From: Flavobacteriales bacterium
GTDB taxonomy: Bacteria > Bacteroidota > Bacteroidia > Flavobacteriales > UA16
DNA length: 64,000 bases
Direction: 5' to 3'
Assembly: GCA_028141885.1 (NCBI GenBank)
Contig: JAOIQU010000002.1
Coordinates: forward strand, 1-64,000
In this document: positions 61,109-64,000 of the stretch, piece after piece
How the letters are laid out: each line of letters begins with the position of its first letter
Position numbering within the stretch: the stretch's first letter is position 1
Program-made: the position numbers and the translations under genes
The notes under the pieces: generated by a model
The model's database searches: none
What the model saw: the letters and a program-made list of their open reading frames with translations, nothing else
What the model was told of the DNA's origin: nothing

Positions 61109-62398
61109 TCACCCTTCAGAAACGGGTGCAAATTCCACCCAAACGATTCGGTTTTCCGCGACCTCACGGATCACAAACTCGAATGGCGGGACGGAGACCG
61201 CTGTGCCCTCTTCTGGGATGTCTCCAACTTCATGGAGAATCAAGCCGCCGAGCGTGTCGTAGGCGTCCGCTTCAGGGAGGTTCCAGTCGTGGAGTTCATT
61301 CAACACCCTGATTTCACGGCGCGCAGGAATGTGCCAAAGGCCGTCTTCCACTGCGTGTTCGACATCCTCCTCGGGGTCGTCGTGCTCGTCTTCAATTTCA
61401 CCGAGCAACTCCTCCACGATGTCTTCCATGGTCAGGATGCCAGCCGTGCCCCCGAATTCATCCACCACCACGGCCAAATGTCTGCGCCGCTTCAAGAACT
61501 GACGCAACAACTCGTCTCCCGGCATGGGTTCGGGCACCACAAACGTGGGCAACAAAATGGACCTCAGCGAATCGGGCCGGTCAAAGAGGTCTTTGGCGTG
61601 GACGTACCCCACGATGTGGTCCATGTCGCCTTTGAAGACCACGAGTTTTGAGAACCCCGTCTCGATGAATGCTTGTTGGAGGTCCTCAACCGTGGTTTCG
61701 ATGTCGACCCCACTGACCTCGTTGCGAGGCACCATGCTGTCCCTTGCTTGAACGCTCGGCAAGTCGAGGGCGTTTTGAAGGATTTGGAGTTCGTGTTCGA
61801 GCTCTTGTTCAGGAGCCATGCGTCCACTCAACCCCTTCACAAAGTGGTCCAAATCGCTCACCCCCAGGGTGTCGACGGACACTTCGACTTGTCCACGAAC
61901 AAACGGTTTCAGGAGCCCCTTGCTCACCATCATGACCACCCATGCGGGAGCTGCCAGAACCAAAACCAACAAAAGAAGGGGGTAGGCCATGACGTGAAGC
62001 CAAACGTTGGGAGAGGCGTGAAACAGCGATTTGGGCATGAACTCAGCCAGTACCAAGACCACCGCGGTGGTGATGCCGGTTTGTGTGGCCAGAACGGCGA
62101 TCGGTTGCGCCGCTTCTTGCCATCCAGAGACCCCAAACAACCAGTGGCTGATCAACGCACCCGATTCAATGCCACAAATGACGAGCGCAAGGTTGTTGCC
62201 AACGAGCATGGAAGCGATGAAGAGTTGGGGCCTGTTGGAGAGGGCGGCCACAATTTTGCCTCGAATGGAGGATTGCGCGTTCAGTTCGGTCTGCAGTCTG
62301 CTCGACGCCACGAAGGCCATTTCCATGCCTGAGAAAAAGGCAGAGGCCAAAAGAGAAATTGCCAGAACGATGATCGAACTCGAAGGGTCAGGATCCAT
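61109..62398 (-). CDS. CNNM/HlyC-CorC family transmembrane protein with CBS pair
   Basis: 429 residues. The N-terminal DUF21/CNNM domain has about four helices (LAISLLASAFFSGMEMAFVA, QLFIASMLVGNNLALVICGI). Two CBS domains follow (VPRNEVSGVDIETTVEDLQQ, AFIETGFSKLVVFKGDMDHI, VGYVHAKDLF; then RHLAVVVDEFGGTAGILTME, DIVEELLGEIEDEHD). A CorC/HlyC C-terminal domain ends it. Such proteins are linked to Mg/Co efflux, and in Bacteroidota one paralogue is called GldE of gliding motility; I cannot tell which applies. Placed between lptC and ppiD. Confidence 0.88.
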   Translation of the reverse strand: MDPDPSSSIIVLAISLLASAFFSGMEMAFVASSRLQTELNAQSSIRGKIVAALSNRPQLFIASMLVGNNLALVICGIESGALISHWLFGVSGWQEAAQPIAVLATQTGITTAVVLVLAEFMPKSLFHASPNVWLHVMAYPLLLLVLVLAAPAWVVMMVSKGLLKPFVRGQVEVSVDTLGVSDLDHFVKGLSGRMAPEQELEHELQILQNALDLPSVQARDSMVPRNEVSGVDIETTVEDLQQAFIETGFSKLVVFKGDMDHIVGYVHAKDLFDRPDSLRSILLPTFVVPEPMPGDELLRQFLKRRRHLAVVVDEFGGTAGILTMEDIVEELLGEIEDEHDDPEEDVEHAVEDGLWHIPARREIRVLNELHDWNLPEADAYDTLGGLILHEVGDIPEEGTAVSVPPFEFVIREVAENRIVWVEFAPVSEG

Positions 62399-62436
62399 GC
62401 ACGCAGTGTCGGTTCATCGAAAGATACATTGCAACG

Positions 62437-62658
62437 TCATTGGGGACGAGCCATTCGAATGCGAAAGGCACGGCGAACCCCAAACCACAACCAAGAGATG
62501 CAAGGAAAAAGCCCCAGGGTCCAACGAGTCAAGTCTTCAGTCCACCACAAATAGAGCACATAGCATGTGGTCACAACGGACGTGACGAGCCAAAACAGTT
62601 CAGCAGCTCGCGCGGTCTTGTACGGGGCGGACGACTGGGGTTGGGTGGGTTCAGCCAT
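62437..62658 (-). CDS. Small two-helix membrane protein, unknown function
   Basis: 73 residues: a polar N-terminus (AEPTQPQSSAPYKTARAAEL), two helices (LFWLVTSVVTTCYVLYLWWT and TLGLFPCISWLWFGVRRAFR) and a basic tail. Not recognised. Its start follows a CATCTTTG sequence by 4 nt, matching the short-gap pattern except for the first base. It sits between lptC (19 nt upstream) and the CNNM gene, so it may be a small accessory membrane protein in the lptC transcript. Confidence 0.6.
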   Translation of the reverse strand: MAEPTQPQSSAPYKTARAAELFWLVTSVVTTCYVLYLWWTEDLTRWTLGLFPCISWLWFGVRRAFRIRMARPQ

Positions 62659-62677
62659 GACTCAAAGATGATGCTTG

Positions 62678-63307
62678 TCAGGGATCCTTCGACGTTTCCG
62701 AATCCATCCCGAGGTCAAACGACCCAGTTGGCGCCAAAATCTCGTACTTCTCAAACTGACTGTCGGCCCTCAAGCCGCGACCGCGCAGCACGCCTTGGGC
62801 CGTTTCAATCTCCACAGGCCGATCGGTGTGCACCAAGTCGGAATCGTGCGACCAAACGAGGTGTTCGGTCAAAAGACGGTCTCCCTCGTGGTTCACGAGG
62901 ACCACTTCTTCCCAGGCTTCAAGGCGGCTGGACTGATCGTCGTAGGTGCCCCTCACGGCAGAGAGACGCGCGGAGTGTTGGGTTTGGGTGCCTCCAATGA
63001 ACAAGGTGAATCCTTGATCCACATGCCACAGCGAGGGCCCTTCATCTGCCTCGTCCTTTGACTCCCAGCGCTCGAGGCGGGAAGCCCTTAGAGATTGAAT
63101 CACTTTTCCCCGTTCGGTGTATTCAAAGTACCCATCTTCCACAATTTGGGAGGGTCGACGCGAAGCCGTTGAATCTTGATCTTCGGGAATGGAAGAGGTG
63201 GATTGCTCTTCAGCGCAGCTCCACAAAGACAGGCACAACGAGAAAACCGCCCATCCCGAGAAGGGCGGACGGTTTCTGAGGATGTCATTGTGCCGGTGCA
63301 GGGCCAT
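62678..63307 (-). CDS. lptC: LPS export periplasmic protein LptC
   Basis: 209 residues. The N-terminus WAVFSLCLSLWSCAEEQS is a lipoprotein-like signal, as in Bacteroidota LptC (the E. coli protein has an uncleaved helix). The LptC/OstA-type beta-jellyroll follows: IVEDGYFEYTERGKVIQSLR, ASRLERWES, DQGFTLFIGGTQTQHSARLS, AVRGTYDDQSSRLEAWEEVV, LVNHEGDRLLTEHLVW and FEKYEILAPTGSFDLGM. It bridges LptFG to LptA. The start overlaps the upstream TPR gene's stop by 1 nt. LptB is encoded 31 kb away. Confidence 0.85.
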   Translation of the reverse strand: MALHRHNDILRNRPPFSGWAVFSLCLSLWSCAEEQSTSSIPEDQDSTASRRPSQIVEDGYFEYTERGKVIQSLRASRLERWESKDEADEGPSLWHVDQGFTLFIGGTQTQHSARLSAVRGTYDDQSSRLEAWEEVVLVNHEGDRLLTEHLVWSHDSDLVHTDRPVEIETAQGVLRGRGLRADSQFEKYEILAPTGSFDLGMDSETSKDP

Positions 63308-64000
63308 CAGCGCACCCGAATCGTGGTGGTTTCACCGGCACATGGGCAACCTGACTTGTTGGGCACGGTGAATGAACCACCTGCTTGTTTCCCGTAAGTG
63401 AAGATGTCGTCCACAGTGGGGAACTGTTTGGCCATGTTCGCAATCTTCTTGCCGGCCAACTCGGAAAGATCCGCGTTCATTCTCTTGGCCTTGGCGTAGT
63501 AGTCCGACGCCACCCAGTAGACGGAACGCGCACCCAAAGCCCCATCGTTGCATGCTTTGGAACTGCCAGCAATGGCGTCGCCGATGAGCATGTACGCATC
63601 GCCGTTGTTGGCGTCCACACCGAGCACTTGCTGTGCATAGCGCTTGGCCGTGCCTGTGCGTCCCATGGCGCTGGCAATCTGCCCTGTCTTCAACAAGTAC
63701 GTCACCTGGTCGGCACAATCCCCACAACGGGACACCGCATCTTCCATGTATGTGAAGCTCGAGTCGAGCTGGCTTGCCTTGGCGAAGCCAATGCCGATGG
63801 CGTACGCTGCTGGTGCGGAGGGCTCTACAGCGTAAACGGCAGTGGCCACAGGCAGGAACAACGCGTTGTCCGTGCATTCTTTCTTGTTCAACAGACGCAA
63901 CACCTTCAGTTTGAGGTCCATGTTGTCAGGGTCTGCTGCAACGGCAGCTTCGAGGACGGGCACCATGTCGGCACAGTCTGCAATCGCCACAAACACCGTC
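63307..64000 (-). CDS. TPR-repeat protein, C-terminal part (5' end outside window)
   Basis: At least 231 residues; the frame is open to the window edge, and the GTG at 63996 is not a credible start. Helical repeats of TPR type are visible: MVPVLEAAVAADPDNMDLKL, ASQLDSSFTYMEDAVSRCGD, GRTGTAKRYAQQVLGVDANN and GDAYMLIGDAIAGSSKACND. Several Cys pairs (CADQ, CPCAG near the end) point to an exported, disulfide-bonded protein. It is co-translated with lptC. Such TPR proteins commonly precede lptC in Bacteroidota; function unknown. Confidence 0.75.
   Translation of the reverse strand, partial: TVFVAIADCADMVPVLEAAVAADPDNMDLKLKVLRLLNKKECTDNALFLPVATAVYAVEPSAPAAYAIGIGFAKASQLDSSFTYMEDAVSRCGDCADQVTYLLKTGQIASAMGRTGTAKRYAQQVLGVDANNGDAYMLIGDAIAGSSKACNDGALGARSVYWVASDYYAKAKRMNADLSELAGKKIANMAKQFPTVDDIFTYGKQAGGSFTVPNKSGCPCAGETTTIRVR

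Overview
This window reads as an ordinary chromosomal stretch of a free-living, GC-rich member of the Bacteroidota, probably a Flavobacteriales-like marine lineage (the phylum is well supported, the order is a guess). The evidence is a T9SS type-B sorting domain on a 905-residue surface protein (27677-30394), the Bacteroidota-type DUF2795 protein, a CarboxypepD_reg/DUF5686 outer-membrane protein, the gene order pdxA-yceD-rpmF-fabH-accB-accC, unlinked pheS and pheT, and many promoters of the Bacteroidota sigma type (-7 box TAnnTTTG) with no Shine-Dalgarno sequences. I see no transposase, prophage, integron, CRISPR array or rRNA. Coding density is very high: no gene-free stretch exceeds 300 bases, and many neighbours overlap by 1-50 nt.

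Layout. 1-7 kb: tail of an aspartate kinase, DUF2795, cobalamin adenosyltransferase, then dCMP deaminase - S41 protease - superoxide dismutase - ispD, a CPBP protease and dusB. 7-13 kb (minus strand): gdhA, a small membrane protein, a cytochrome c lipoprotein, hflX, rbfA and a LolC/E-type permease carrying a 12-base G tract; an SDR oxidoreductase and methylmalonyl-CoA epimerase diverge at 12.7 kb. 13-19 kb (minus): radical SAM/SPASM protein, YbhN-type membrane protein, Cys/Met-metabolism PLP enzyme, kynurenine monooxygenase and a beta-barrel-like protein. 18.8-22.6 kb (plus): DUF3109, OmpA-like protein, panD, a second YbhN protein and rfaE2. 22.7-27.6 kb (minus): fatty-acid initiation cluster. 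27.7-31 kb: T9SS surface protein and ribE. 31-36 kb (minus): kdsD-like isomerase, tatC, DUF5686 protein, lptB. Then recQ, an M20 peptidase with a mini-TauE protein, a 1100-residue protease-like/beta-propeller/beta-barrel protein, an MBL hydrolase, a two-component pair, a PlsC acyltransferase and pheT. 49.6 kb: tRNA-Pro(GGG) with promoter and terminator. 50-64 kb: small lipoprotein, cyclophilin, pheS, a TPR/pseudo-kinase protein, an M28 glutaminyl-cyclase-like protein, cysS, SDR-type threonine dehydrogenase, queA, ppiD, a CNNM-type protein, lptC and the C-terminal part of a TPR protein.

How they fit together. Envelope biogenesis dominates (lptB, lptC, KdsD, RfaE2, two YbhN flippase-like proteins, LolC/E-like permease, PpiD, cyclophilin lipoprotein, TatC, several outer-membrane proteins). 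The adenosyltransferase plus methylmalonyl-CoA epimerase point to B12-dependent propionyl-CoA metabolism. Amino-acid turnover (gdhA, kmo, tdh, the cystathionine-type enzyme, M20) suggests growth on proteinaceous matter.

The most interesting signal is regulatory. In about 15 places a TAnnTT(T/C)G box ends only 4-7 nt before the start codon, which predicts leaderless or near-leaderless mRNAs. In three divergent gene pairs two such boxes are packed back-to-back into 34-37 nt, and in three tandem pairs the upstream TAA stop codon forms the first three bases of the downstream gene's box.
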